DNA from: Comamonas sp. SCN 67-35
GTDB lineage: Bacteria > Pseudomonadota > Gammaproteobacteria > Burkholderiales > Burkholderiaceae_C
NCBI GenBank assembly: GCA_001725255.1
Contig: MEFV01000007.1
Location: 213,629-277,628, forward strand
DNA length: 64,000 nucleotides
Direction: 5' to 3'
The position numbers were made by a program, and so were the translations under genes. Every line of letters begins with the position of its first letter. The first letter of the stretch is position 1. The notes beneath the pieces were generated by a model, which was not told the origin of the DNA, ran no database searches, and worked only from the letters and a program-made list of their open reading frames with translations. Shown piece after piece: positions 26,873-36,160 of this stretch.

Positions 26873-27355
26873 CTACGTGTACGAATTGAACACCCGCGCC
26901 GACCCGTCCTTGCCGATCAGCAGCACCTGATACGGGTTGCGCCGCCCACCGTAGGCCGGTCCGTCCATGCCCGGCGAGCCGATCGGCATGCCCGGCACCG
27001 CCAGGCCCAAGGCCTGGGGCCGCTCGCGCAGCAGGCGCTGGATGTCGGCCACGGGCACGTGGCCCTCGACCACATAGCCACCGACCAGCGCCGTGTGGCA
27101 CGAGCCGTATTGGCGCGGCAGACCCAGGCGGCTGCGCGCGGCGTTGTTGCCCTGCTCATGCACGCGCACGGCGAAGCCGCTCGCCTGCATGTGGGCAATC
27201 CAGTCCTTGCAGCAGCCGCAGCTCGGGTCTTTCCAGACCTGAACCTCGCCCACTGGCTCGGCCGCCCAGACGGCCAGCGGCGCCAGGCCCAGGGCGAAGC
27301 CACCCCGCAGCAGCGCGCGTCGGCGCGTGCCCGGCCATGCATCGGTCATTGACAT
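26873..27355 (-). CDS. DUF411-family metal-binding protein, secreted
   Basis: A 160-residue protein with a signal sequence of Tat appearance (RRRALLRGG, then GFALGLAPLAVWA). The DUF411 domain has the cysteine cluster CGCCKDW (about residues 48-54), a further conserved Cys in YGSCHTA, and GHVP and PGMPIGSPGM blocks. DUF411 proteins are common in copper and metal resistance operons, but no biochemical role is firmly known. I chose the ATG at 27355 with AAGGAG 8 nt upstream; ATG 27376, with GGAGG upstream, is an alternative. It lies between the cupredoxin (34 bp upstream) and CusF-like genes. Confidence 0.85.
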   Translation of the reverse strand: MSMTDAWPGTRRRALLRGGFALGLAPLAVWAAEPVGEVQVWKDPSCGCCKDWIAHMQASGFAVRVHEQGNNAARSRLGLPRQYGSCHTALVGGYVVEGHVPVADIQRLLRERPQALGLAVPGMPIGSPGMDGPAYGGRRNPYQVLLIGKDGSARVFNSYT

Positions 27356-27389
27356 GGTGAAAACTCCTTGGTTCATGGTGCCCTCCGCC

Positions 27390-27878
27390 CTACTTCTTGC
27401 CCACATGGATGGCCCCGCGCATGCCGGCCTCGTAATGGCCCGGAATCAGGCAGGCGAGGTCCACGGTGCCCGGCTGGGTGAACTGCCAGACGATCTCACC
27501 TTGCTGGCCCGGATCGAGGGTGATCTTGCTCGGCTCGTCGTGCTCCATGTTGGGGTATTTCTTCATCACCTCCAGGTGCTCCAGCAGCTCCGTGTGCGTG
27601 CCCAGATTGAATTCATGCTTGATCTGGCCGACGTTCTTAATGACAAAGCGCACGGTTTCACCGCGCTTGACCTTCATGTCGGACGGCGTGAAGCGCATGG
27701 CGTCGCTCATCTCGACGGTGATGGTGCGGTCGGCCTTGGCGGCCACGCCCGGCCGGCCGATCGCGCTCTCCTCGGCCTCGTGGCCGCCAGCGTGGTTGCC
27801 GCTGGCCAGCGCCAGGCCCGAGCCCGCCAGCAGTGCGCTGGCCAGCAGGATGCGAACGGTGGGGGAATGCAGCTTCAT
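27390..27878 (-). CDS. Periplasmic cupredoxin (CopI-like)
   Basis: A 162-residue secreted protein (signal peptide residues 1-25, ending LALA). The cupredoxin domain spans about residues 50-162. Type-1 copper ligands appear as His in GQIKHEF and the Cys-x4-His-x4-Met loop CLIPGHYEAGM near the C-terminus. The layout resembles CopI of Rubrivivax, a periplasmic cupredoxin needed for copper tolerance. It is immediately downstream of the multicopper oxidase gene (27 bp) and could exchange electrons or copper with it. Confidence 0.9.
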   Translation of the reverse strand: MKLHSPTVRILLASALLAGSGLALASGNHAGGHEAEESAIGRPGVAAKADRTITVEMSDAMRFTPSDMKVKRGETVRFVIKNVGQIKHEFNLGTHTELLEHLEVMKKYPNMEHDEPSKITLDPGQQGEIVWQFTQPGTVDLACLIPGHYEAGMRGAIHVGKK

Positions 27879-27905
27879 CCGTGATCTCCAGAAAAACAGG
27901 TCAAA

Positions 27906-29321
27906 TCAATGTGCGCCGTGGCCACCAGCGGGCTTGCGCACGCGCACTTCGGCCGGCGCCGCGGGGGCGTCGCGGCGCGGCATGGCCTGGCCGCCGGCAC
28001 TCGCGGCTCGGCTCGGCTCGGCGAGCGCGGCGCCCCACTCGCGCGCCACGGCGCCCGCCGGGTGCTTGAACCAGCCCGGATCGCCGTAGTCACCCGGCTT
28101 CTGGCCGGCGCGCACCTTGAGCACGGTGAACATGCCACCCATCTCCACCGAGCCGAACGGCCCCTCGCCGGTCATCATGGGGACGGTGTTGTCGGGGATA
28201 GGCATTTCCATCTCGGTCATGTCGGCCATGCCGCGCTCGCCCATGACCATGTAGTCGGGAATGAGGTTGTTGATCTTCCTGGCCAGGCCGCTGTGATCCA
28301 CGCCGATCAGCGTCGACACGTTGTGCCCCATGGCGTTCATGGTGTGGTGGCTCTTGTGGCAGTGCAGCGCCCAGTCGCCCTCGGCGTCGGCGATGAACTC
28401 GATCTGGCGCATCTGGCCCACGGCCACGTCGGTCGTCACCTCGGGCCAGCGCGCGGCCTTGGGCACGGGGCCGCCGTCGGTGCCGGTCACGCTGAATTCA
28501 TGGCCGTGCAGGTGGATCGGGTGGTTGGTCATCGAGAGGTTGCCGATGCGGATGCGCACGCGGTCGCCCCGGCGCACGTTGAGCGAATCGATGCCGGGGA
28601 AGATGCGGCTGTTGAAGGTCCAGAGGTTGAAGTCGGTCATCGTCGCAATCTTGGGCGTGTAGCTGCCCGGCTCGATGTCGTAGCTGCTCAGCAGAAAGCA
28701 GAAGTCGCGATCGACGCGCTCGATCAGCGGCGTCGGCGCTTTCGGGTGCGTGACCCAGAAACCCATCATGCCCATCGCCATCTGCACCATCTCGTCGGCG
28801 TGCGGGTGGTACATGAAGGTGCCCGGCCGGTGCGCGACGAACTCATAGATGAAGGTCTTGCCAGGCGCGATGGCCGGCTGAGTCAGGCCGGTGACGCCGT
28901 CCATGCCATTGGGCAGGCGCTGGCCGTGCCAGTGCACCGCCGTGTGTTCGGGCAGGCGGTTGGTGACGAAGACGCGCACGCGGTCGCCTTCGACCACCTC
29001 GATGGTCGGGCCGGGGCTCTGGCCGTTGTAGCCCCACAGGTGCGCCTTGAAGCCGGGCGCCATCTCGCGCACCACGGGCTCGGCCACCAGGTGGAATTCC
29101 TTGACGCCCTGGTTCATGCGCCAGGGCAGCGTCCAGCCGTTGAGCGTCACCACGGGGTTGTAGGGCCTGCCCGTTGCGGGCTGCAGCGGCGCCATGGTGG
29201 CGGCGCCGGTCTGGCTGACGGGTTCGGGCAATGCGGCCAGCGCGACGCGGCTGACCGCGCCAGCGGCGACGGCGCCGCCCGCCATGCCAGCGTACTTGAA
29301 GAAATCTCTGCGGGATGACAT
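27906..29321 (-). CDS. Multicopper oxidase (CopA/CueO-type cuproxidase), Tat-exported
   Basis: A 471-residue periplasmic oxidase with a Tat signal (SRRDFFKYAG, residues 2-11). It has three cupredoxin domains. Copper ligand motifs are HWHGQ, HPHADE, HPIHLHGHE and HCHKSHHTMNAMGH; the last carries the His-Cys-His bridge and the axial Met of the type-1 site. Such enzymes oxidise Cu(I) to the less toxic Cu(II) in the periplasm. The start at 29321 gives the Tat motif; the frame is open to 29498 inside the TolC gene. It lies 16 bp after the TolC-like gene. The spacer to the cupredoxin gene is 27 bp. Confidence 0.94.
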   Translation of the reverse strand: MSSRRDFFKYAGMAGGAVAAGAVSRVALAALPEPVSQTGAATMAPLQPATGRPYNPVVTLNGWTLPWRMNQGVKEFHLVAEPVVREMAPGFKAHLWGYNGQSPGPTIEVVEGDRVRVFVTNRLPEHTAVHWHGQRLPNGMDGVTGLTQPAIAPGKTFIYEFVAHRPGTFMYHPHADEMVQMAMGMMGFWVTHPKAPTPLIERVDRDFCFLLSSYDIEPGSYTPKIATMTDFNLWTFNSRIFPGIDSLNVRRGDRVRIRIGNLSMTNHPIHLHGHEFSVTGTDGGPVPKAARWPEVTTDVAVGQMRQIEFIADAEGDWALHCHKSHHTMNAMGHNVSTLIGVDHSGLARKINNLIPDYMVMGERGMADMTEMEMPIPDNTVPMMTGEGPFGSVEMGGMFTVLKVRAGQKPGDYGDPGWFKHPAGAVAREWGAALAEPSRAASAGGQAMPRRDAPAAPAEVRVRKPAGGHGAH

Positions 29322-29337
29322 CACGTGCCTTGCTGGA

Positions 29338-30768
29338 TCAATGACCGGCGTCCGCGCCGCTGGGTGCGCTGGACGTGGCTGAGAGTGAGGTGCCCACCGG
29401 CCGGCCGATGACGGACGCACGCAACGCGGCGTCGGCCAGCCAGAACTGGCGCAATGCATCGACGGCGCCAGCCACGGCATTGACCTGGTCGCGCGCATCG
29501 GCCAGCAGCTCGGAGGTGCCGATCAGCATGCCGTTGTAGCGAAGCTGGTTCTCCTCGGAGATGCGCTGGCGCAGCGGCACCACCTCGTCGCGGTAGTGGC
29601 GCGCCACGTCGTAGGCGGTGCGATAGGCCGAGTAGCCCTCGCGCAGGCTGGAGCCTGCACTGCGCACGGTAGCTTCCAGCCGATGGGCGGCCGCCAGCGT
29701 GCGCGCATCCATCGCGTCGCGCTGCATCCCGCCCCAGTCGAACACCGGCAGGCGCACCGCCACCTCCCAGCCATGCGGGCTGCTGCGCGTGCCGGAGGCA
29801 GCGTCGAACACGGTGTTGCGACGGCCGGTCAGCTCGATGTCGGTGACGCTGGTGATACCCGTGAGGCCCTGGGCGCGGGCGGCGCCTTCGAGCGTGGCTT
29901 GCGCCAGCCGGATATCAAGCCTGGCGCGGGTGGCCAGCCCCGCCACGGCCTGCGCATCGAGCGGCTGTTTGGGCAAATCGGGCAGGCGTTCGGGCAGTGT
30001 CAGCGCCTGGGCCTGCGCTTCGTTCAGGCCGAGCTCGCGCACCAGTTCCTCGCGGCTGGCGGTGGCCTGGTGCTGCGCCAGCGCCAGGCGCGTGGCGGCA
30101 TCGGCGTAGAAAGCCTGCTCGCGCGCGCGCTCCAGCCGGTTGAAGTTGCCCACGCCCTGCATGCGCCGCGCCAGCTCGGCCGCGGCCGCGGCGCTGCCAT
30201 ACACCTGCCGCGCATAGTGCAGCGCCTGCTGCGCGGCGACGGCGCGCACCCAGGCCTGGCGCACGCGCGTGACCTGGTCCACCACCTCGGCGCTCAGGCG
30301 CAGCTGCGCCTGCTCGATGCGGCTCGTGGCCACGCCATGGCGCGCCGGCAGCAGCAACAGGTCGAGCAGGCCGAAGGACAGCGCCCGGTCCAGTTCCAGG
30401 CCATCACCGCCCGCCAGTCGGCCGAAACTGAAAACCGGGTTGGATATGCGGCCCGACTGCGCAGCATCCGCGGTGTCCGCCCAGCCCTGCGCCAGCAGCG
30501 CCTGCACCGAGGGGCTACCCGCGAGGGCGAGTTGCACCGCCGCCGGTTGTGTCAGCGGCGCTGCCAGCAGCTTCTGCACGGCCTGTGCCCGCGCATCCTG
30601 ATCTTCGCGTGTGCGCGCCAGCAGCACTCCATCGCCGACAAAGGTGCTCACCTCCTGATTGATCCGGTCCTGGTTCTGCTGCGGGCTGATGCTGGCGCAG
30701 CCGGCCAGCACCAGCAGCGCCGTGGCCGACAAGGTGAGCGCGACCGGGAACTTGCGCTGTGTCGTCAT
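29338..30768 (-). CDS. TolC-family outer-membrane lipoprotein
   Basis: A 476-residue outer-membrane efflux-type protein. It has an N-terminal lipobox (LAGC, Cys about residue 24), then two OEP-type helical repeats with long coiled-coil segments (about residues 110-300 and 340-455). TolC-family proteins form trimeric export ducts with RND or other inner-membrane pumps. No RND pump or membrane-fusion protein is encoded here, so its partner is unknown. The ATG overlaps the preceding gene's stop (ATGA), so it is co-translated with the small secreted protein. It is in the second position of the copper operon. Confidence 0.88.
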   Translation of the reverse strand: MTTQRKFPVALTLSATALLVLAGCASISPQQNQDRINQEVSTFVGDGVLLARTREDQDARAQAVQKLLAAPLTQPAAVQLALAGSPSVQALLAQGWADTADAAQSGRISNPVFSFGRLAGGDGLELDRALSFGLLDLLLLPARHGVATSRIEQAQLRLSAEVVDQVTRVRQAWVRAVAAQQALHYARQVYGSAAAAAELARRMQGVGNFNRLERAREQAFYADAATRLALAQHQATASREELVRELGLNEAQAQALTLPERLPDLPKQPLDAQAVAGLATRARLDIRLAQATLEGAARAQGLTGITSVTDIELTGRRNTVFDAASGTRSSPHGWEVAVRLPVFDWGGMQRDAMDARTLAAAHRLEATVRSAGSSLREGYSAYRTAYDVARHYRDEVVPLRQRISEENQLRYNGMLIGTSELLADARDQVNAVAGAVDALRQFWLADAALRASVIGRPVGTSLSATSSAPSGADAGH

Positions 30769-31139
30769 GGGCGCTGCCCGCCCATGTTCATGTGCTCGTT
30801 CCCGCCTGAAGACGCCTTCCCGGCATCCCCGGTTCCGGCCGGCACGCCGGTCATGATTTCCCTGGCATAGGCGCGCCAGCCGCCGATCCGGCCTACGCGG
30901 TCGTTGGCTTCGCGCCAGGACTGCACCGGCTGGTCTGCATAGGGCTGATAGTCGGCCATCGCCGAGTCGTAAGACAGCGCCGTCGGTAGCGGAGCCTGGA
31001 CGCCTTCGGTGCCCACGGCCGCTGTTTCAGCGATGGCCATGGCAGCAGGCCCGGCCAGCGCGGACGCCAGCAGCACCCGAACCAGCCGCAGCCGGTGCGG
31101 CGTCAGCGCGTGCGAGCCTTGACCTGGGTTTGCTTTCAT
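30765..31139 (-). CDS. Small secreted protein, first gene of the copper operon
   Basis: A 124-residue protein with an N-terminal signal segment (about residues 15-37, ending AIAETA). The mature part includes SYDSAMADYQPYADQPV, then WREANDRVGRIGGWRAYARE, and ends with a short Met/His-containing tail (NEHMNMGGQ) that might bind metal. I recognise no named domain; homologues seem to accompany TolC-like copper operons. ATG 31139 is preferred over the in-frame GTG at 31145. It overlaps the TolC gene start by 4 bp and is the most promoter-proximal gene, divergent from the copR-like regulator. Confidence 0.75.
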   Translation of the reverse strand: MKANPGQGSHALTPHRLRLVRVLLASALAGPAAMAIAETAAVGTEGVQAPLPTALSYDSAMADYQPYADQPVQSWREANDRVGRIGGWRAYAREIMTGVPAGTGDAGKASSGGNEHMNMGGQRP

Positions 31140-31185
31140 GGCCACGATTGTTGGCGGCCCAGGCTGTCATGCGGATGTTGGCTTG

Positions 31186-31201
31186 ATTACATTCTTGTCA
31201 T
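31186..31201. promoter_or_regulatory. Cus-box-like operator between the copper operon and copRS
   Basis: ATTACATTCTTGTCAT: the right half TTGTCAT matches the CusR/CopR half-site exactly. The left half ATTACAT matches ATGACAA at 5 of 7 positions, with the expected 2-bp gap. It sits in the 122-bp divergent spacer, about 60 bp from the regulator start and 47 bp from the operon start. Confidence 0.65.
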
Positions 31202-31261
31202 CTTGACGCCAGAGCGGCGCGGAACCGGCACACTCGCAGGACCGGATGAGGAAATGCGCGC

Positions 31262-31945
<684 letters not shown>

Positions 31946-33379
31946 GTGCGCCTGGCCGCACGCCCGAGCCGGTTCTCGCTGACGCAGCGCCTGGCCTTCT
32001 TCTTCACCCTGGTGGCCGCGGCGGTGGTGCTGGGCCTCGGTGTGCTGTTCCTGCTCGAATCGGATCGGCACTCCGCCGAACTCGATCACATGACGCTGCG
32101 CGACAAGCAGCACCTGATCGAGGGCATCCTGCGCGCATCCAACTCGGCCGACGATGCACGCTGGCGCCTGGGCGAAGCACTGAGTTACCACGAGGGCTTG
32201 CAGGCCCTGGTGCAGGATGCGCACGGCGTGCCGGTTTATCACTCTGCGGGGTTCAACACCGATCCGGGCGGCCATACTCCGGGGCCCAATACGCGCGCGG
32301 CTGGCTTCGGCGACTGGACGCAAGGCCAAGTCCATTACCGCACGCTGCGCTTCGCCGTCACACCAGGCTATGCGGCGGCCCCGCTCGAGGTACTGATCGC
32401 GACCGATACCGGCCCGCACACACGGTTTCTTCGCATCCTGACGCGCAACCTGGCGCTGTACGTGGCCGCCGCCATCGCTCTGTGCGGCCTGCTGGCCTGG
32501 CTGGCCGCGCGTCAGGGGCTGGCACCGCTGCGCGAGATGAAGTCACGCGCAGCAGCCGTGACCAGCCGCCAGCTGGGCGAACGCATGCCGGTGCAGGCTG
32601 TGCCGGTGGAAATGGCCGATCTGGCGCAGGAACTCAACCGCATGCTCGACCGGCTGCAGGATGCCTTCCGGCGCCTGACCGATTTTTCGTCCGACCTGGC
32701 GCACGAGTTGCGCACGCCGATCAGCAACCTGCTCACCCAGACCCAGGTGGCGCTGGCGGCCCCGCGCGATGCCGCCACCTACCGCGACATCCTGGCGTCC
32801 AACACCGAGGAGCTGGAGCGGCTGGCGCGCATGGTTTCCGACATGCTGCTTCTGGCGAAGACCGAGCGCGGGGTGGATCTGCCGCGCAAGGAACGATTTT
32901 CTGCGCGCGAGGATGCGCTGGCGCTGCTGGAGTTCTATGAAGCCGTGGCCGAGGACAAGGGCGTGCGGCTGCGCGTGGAAGGCGATGGCGAACTGGAAGG
33001 CGACCGCCTGATGTTCCGCCGCGCCGTGAGCAACCTGCTGTCCAACGCCCTGCGCTACACGCCGGCGGCAGGGGAGATCACGGTGCGCATCGGCGGTGGC
33101 GACCACGCCACCACCGTGGTGGTGGAAAACACCGGACCGACGATCGATCCAGAACTGCTGCCGCGCCTGTTCGACCGCTTCTATCGCGCCGAGGGCGCCC
33201 GGGAGCATCGCGACACCGAAGGCAGCGGCCTGGGCCTGGCCATCACGCGCGCCATCGCCCAGGCGCACGGCGGAACCGTGGCGGCCACCTCGGCGAACGG
33301 CATCACAAGCTTTGCCCTCGCGTTTCCTCGCCGGGCCGGAGCGTCCCAGCCGGCCACCGCACCCCGCGGATCGGGCTGA
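31946..33379 (+). CDS. Heavy-metal sensor histidine kinase (CusS/CopS family)
   Basis: A 477-residue inner-membrane kinase starting at GTG immediately after the regulator stop. The first membrane helix is at about residues 12-35. A periplasmic sensor region follows (about 36-165, with few His/Met clusters visible). The second helix is at about 166-190, then HAMP, the HisKA H-box SDLAHELRTPISNLL, and a HATPase domain with SNLLSNALRYTP (N box), DTEGSGLGLAI (G box). It would sense periplasmic Cu(I) or Ag(I) and phosphorylate the paired regulator. It converges with the DMT transporter gene 5 bp away. Confidence 0.93.
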   Translation: MRLAARPSRFSLTQRLAFFFTLVAAAVVLGLGVLFLLESDRHSAELDHMTLRDKQHLIEGILRASNSADDARWRLGEALSYHEGLQALVQDAHGVPVYHSAGFNTDPGGHTPGPNTRAAGFGDWTQGQVHYRTLRFAVTPGYAAAPLEVLIATDTGPHTRFLRILTRNLALYVAAAIALCGLLAWLAARQGLAPLREMKSRAAAVTSRQLGERMPVQAVPVEMADLAQELNRMLDRLQDAFRRLTDFSSDLAHELRTPISNLLTQTQVALAAPRDAATYRDILASNTEELERLARMVSDMLLLAKTERGVDLPRKERFSAREDALALLEFYEAVAEDKGVRLRVEGDGELEGDRLMFRRAVSNLLSNALRYTPAAGEITVRIGGGDHATTVVVENTGPTIDPELLPRLFDRFYRAEGAREHRDTEGSGLGLAITRAIAQAHGGTVAATSANGITSFALAFPRRAGASQPATAPRGSG

Positions 33380-33384
33380 CGCGC

Positions 33385-34431
33385 TCACCCATGCCGATGC
33401 CGGTGGTGAACGTCCGGATAATGCGGATGGCTGTGGGTGATCGGTTCATGCCGGTGCCAGTGCGTGTGCGGCTCGCTGCCATCCCAGTCGGGGCCGTGCT
33501 CGTGCTGATGGTGTTCGTCGTGCACATGGCGGTGGCTGTGCTCCAGCGGCTCGTGCGTGTGCAGGTGCTCGTGGCGCTCGGTCAAATGCAGCCAGACGCC
33601 CACGGCCATCAGTGCGCACGCGGGCCAGAACCATGGCGACGGTGTTTCACCCAGAAAGACCAGCGCGGCCGCTGCCCCGACGAACGGGGCGGTAGAAAAG
33701 TAGGCCCCCGTGCGCGCCGTCCCCAGACCGCGCAGCGCCAGCACGAATAGCACCAGGCTGACGCCATAGCCGAGCCAGCCAACGACCATGGACTCGGCGA
33801 TGGTGCCCCAGGCTGGCAGCGCCGCCCCCATCGCCAGCGCCACCGCGCAGTTCACCAGCCCGGCCATCAGGCCCTTGGCGCCGGCGACGAACAAGGCGTC
33901 CGTGGCCGAGACCTTGCGCGTCAGGTTGTTGTCGATGGCCCAGCACAGGCAGGCCAGCGCGATGGCCCCAGGGCCAAGCCAGCTCCCGCCCGCAGCCGCG
34001 CTTTGATCCGGCCAGGACAGGAGCATCCCACCGGCGACGATGGCCACCATGCCCGCGACGATACGGCGATCGGCGTTCTCCTTGAACACCAGCCAGGCCA
34101 GTACGGCCGTGAGGACGGATTCGAGGTTGAGCAGCAGCGATGCATCGGACGCGCGCGTGTGCACCAGCCCGAACATCAGCGCGACCGGACCCAGGATGCC
34201 GCCGAAGGAAATCGCCCCCAGCAGCCAGGGCCACTCGCCGCGCTCAAGTTCCGAGCTCCTCCAGCCCCGATCGCGCACGAGCCGGATGGCCGCCAGGCCG
34301 ATGCCGCTGCCCAGATACAGCAGCCCGCCCAGCAACACCGGCGAAACCTGGCCCACCAGCAGCTTGGCCAGCGGAGTACTGGCGCCAAACAGGGCGGCCG
34401 CCAGCAGGGCGTGCAAGACACTGGTGTTCAT
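33385..34431 (-). CDS. DMT/EamA transporter with a histidine-rich C-terminal tail
   Basis: A 348-residue inner-membrane protein with about ten helices in two EamA repeats (GASTPLAKLLVGQVSPVLLG near the N-terminus; GGILGPVALMFGL; LRGLGTARTGAYFSTAPFVG). After the last helix a cytoplasmic or periplasmic tail of about 70 residues (from about residue 280) contains roughly 25 His, often as HxH pairs. Such tails bind Ni, Co, Zn or Cu. Metal export is plausible, but DMT proteins carry many substrates. The start at 34431 gives the normal EamA N-terminus, but no good ribosome-binding site is visible. It is convergent with the cusS-like gene. Confidence 0.8.
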   Translation of the reverse strand: MNTSVLHALLAAALFGASTPLAKLLVGQVSPVLLGGLLYLGSGIGLAAIRLVRDRGWRSSELERGEWPWLLGAISFGGILGPVALMFGLVHTRASDASLLLNLESVLTAVLAWLVFKENADRRIVAGMVAIVAGGMLLSWPDQSAAAGGSWLGPGAIALACLCWAIDNNLTRKVSATDALFVAGAKGLMAGLVNCAVALAMGAALPAWGTIAESMVVGWLGYGVSLVLFVLALRGLGTARTGAYFSTAPFVGAAAALVFLGETPSPWFWPACALMAVGVWLHLTERHEHLHTHEPLEHSHRHVHDEHHQHEHGPDWDGSEPHTHWHRHEPITHSHPHYPDVHHRHRHG

Positions 34432-34561
34432 GGGCGGATCATATGGCGTCCCATTTTTCTTGCCACACGCGGCCATGAATTGCACGGCGGCTTGCCGGAT
34501 GATGCCGTTGATTTGGGCGGTTTTCCTACCACCCGCGGCAGAACACTGGCTTTTGAGGACC

Positions 34562-34884
34562 TCACGAAGCTCCCTTCGCCTTGGCTTCGAGTTCCTTGAG
34601 CCGCCGAGCCGCGGTCCAGTAGCCGAACGCATCGCCGCGCACGGCGGCATGGTGCGCCAGCCGCTGTGCGATCACCGGCAGCCCGATCGTGTCGGCCATC
34701 CACATCGGCCCACCCCGATGATCGGGGAAGCCGTAGCCGGCAGTCCACACCAGGTCAATGTCGCCCGGGCGGTAGGCGATGCCCTCATCCAGGGTCTTCA
34801 GCCCCTCGTTGATCAGCGGGTACAGAAGACGTTCGGTGATCTCCTCCTGGCTGGGCAGCCAGTTGCGTGGCGATGGCAGTCACC
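34562..34884 (-). pseudogene. 3' fragment of a 3-hydroxyacyl-CoA dehydrogenase (FadB/FadJ-like)
   Basis: Reading the minus strand in one frame gives about 105 codons that match the last domain of the fatty-acid oxidation alpha subunit: EEITERLLYPLINEG, then IAYRPGDIDLVW and GYGFPDHRGGPMWMAD. The stop is at 34562. No N-terminal Rossmann or hydratase domain is present, and there is no proper start. It is a remnant of a gene cut near its 3' end. Confidence 0.85.
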
Positions 34885-35250
34885 TCAGGGCACGCGCCTG
34901 CATCCAGGTGAAATCGTCGCTGTAGCGCTTCCTGAAATCATCGACGATGTCCCAGCCTACGAAGCCTTGGTTGTTGGCGTTCCAGACACCGACGTGCTTC
35001 ACCTGGTCCAGACCGCTGGCGCCCGGGGCCGTGAGCGTGCCCTTGCGCACGGCGTAGTAGGTGAGAAGTTGACGTTCAGCTCCGTGTCCCTGGCGACCTT
35101 GACGAGCAAGACCAGGTCTGACCTCCAACTGCCGGTGATGATGCTGTCCACGCCCGATACCTTGATTTTGGCGACATAGGGCGAGAAATCCTTGACCTCG
35201 CCAATCGGGTAGGCCTGGTCGATGGCGCGCTCGAGCTGGCCCAACCGCGT
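34880..35250 (-). pseudogene. Fragment of a branched-chain amino-acid ABC substrate-binding protein (LivK-like), frameshifted
   Basis: Two overlapping minus-strand frames together match one internal segment of a periplasmic-binding protein. The upstream part reads YPIGEVKDFSPYVAKIKVSG, then DSIITGSWRSDLVLLVK and LNVNF. After a frameshift near 35060-35070 it continues LLTYYAVRKGTLTAPGASGL, then VKHVGVWNANNQGF and RYSDDFTWM. The N-terminal half and the real C-terminus are missing. It abuts the FadB-like fragment. Confidence 0.82.
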
Positions 35251-35267
35251 CCTCAGATCACTGACCG

Positions 35268-35373
35268 GCCTTCACACGGCGGCCTTCAACAGGTCCAACA
35301 CCTCAGCCCCACACGCACAAAGCTGCCGGCATCGACCACGGCGACGAAACGTGCATTTCCCAAATCGATCCAT
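35268..35373 (-). pseudogene. 5' remnant of a LysR-type regulator gene
   Basis: On the minus strand ATG at 35373 begins MDRFG; after a frameshift the sequence reads ARFVAVVDAGSFVRVG. This matches the start of LysR regulators (MDRF...FVAVVDAGSFVAAA). A stop follows and the rest of the gene is absent. LysR genes commonly face NADP-reductase/DoxX/YgiD operons like the one that follows, so this is probably the lost local regulator. Confidence 0.6.
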
Positions 35374-35495
35374 AGTCCTTATTGTTTCTCTATCCAGGAT
35401 AGTTAATGCCGTGATTTTCTATTTATCTATTGAATCCGGGATTTTAAAGTTCATCCCATCGCAGCAAGTCGCTGCTTTCAATCCAGGGACACATC

Positions 35496-36128
35496 ATGAA
35501 AGTCACCATCATCGGCGCCGGCAACATGGGCTCGGCCTTCGTCAAGCAACTCGTACGCGCGGGCCATGAAGTCAGCGTCACCTCCCGTGACAGCGCCAAG
35601 GCGGCGCAGGTCGCCGCAGCCCATCCAGGCGCCAAAGCCGTCGCGATCGCTGGCGCTGCCAACGGCGCCGACGCCGTTGTGTTGGCCACCGGCTACGAAA
35701 GTGCCGCCGCCGCTTTGAACGCCGTGGGGGATCTGCAGGGCAAGGTCGTCATCGACATCACCAACCCGCTGACAGCCGACTACATGGGCCTGACTCTGGG
35801 CTACAGCACCTCGTCCGCCGAGGAAATCGCCAAGGCCGTACCGGGCGCCGAAGTGGTCAAGGGCTTCAACACCATCTTTGCCCAGGTGCTCAGCGATGGC
35901 GCCGACTTCGGCGACGGCCGCAAGGCCACGGTGTTTGTAGCCAGCGACAGCGTACGCGCCAAGCAGACCGCCGCGGCGCTGGCCCAGAGCATGGGCTTTG
36001 ACGTCGTCGATGCGGGTGGCCTGAAGAACGCGCGCTACCTCGAGCCCCTGGCGGGTCTGAATATCTATCTGGGTTATGGAGCGGGCCTGGGTACCGCCAT
36101 CGCTCCGACCTGGATCCACAAGGCCTGA
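35496..36128 (+). CDS. NADPH-dependent F420-reductase-like NAD(P)-binding protein
   Basis: A 210-residue Rossmann protein with the dinucleotide motif GAGNMGSAF (residues 7-15), SRDSAKA (possible phosphate contact), VVLATGY, VVIDITNPL and VVKGFNTIFA. These blocks match the F420-reductase/NADP-oxidoreductase group widely found in bacteria that lack F420; the true substrate is unknown. It leads a four-gene plus-strand set with DoxX, a dioxygenase and an esterase. The AT-rich upstream region (35374-35495) probably holds the promoter, next to a LysR remnant. Confidence 0.85.
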   Translation: MKVTIIGAGNMGSAFVKQLVRAGHEVSVTSRDSAKAAQVAAAHPGAKAVAIAGAANGADAVVLATGYESAAAALNAVGDLQGKVVIDITNPLTADYMGLTLGYSTSSAEEIAKAVPGAEVVKGFNTIFAQVLSDGADFGDGRKATVFVASDSVRAKQTAAALAQSMGFDVVDAGGLKNARYLEPLAGLNIYLGYGAGLGTAIAPTWIHKA

Positions 36129-36160
36129 ACACGCCCACGCTACACACCTCAACGCATTCA

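Noticed and set aside
34880..35244. Two small intact genes
   Set aside because: The two frames together encode one internal part of a LivK-like protein with a frameshift, so they are a broken gene rather than two genes.
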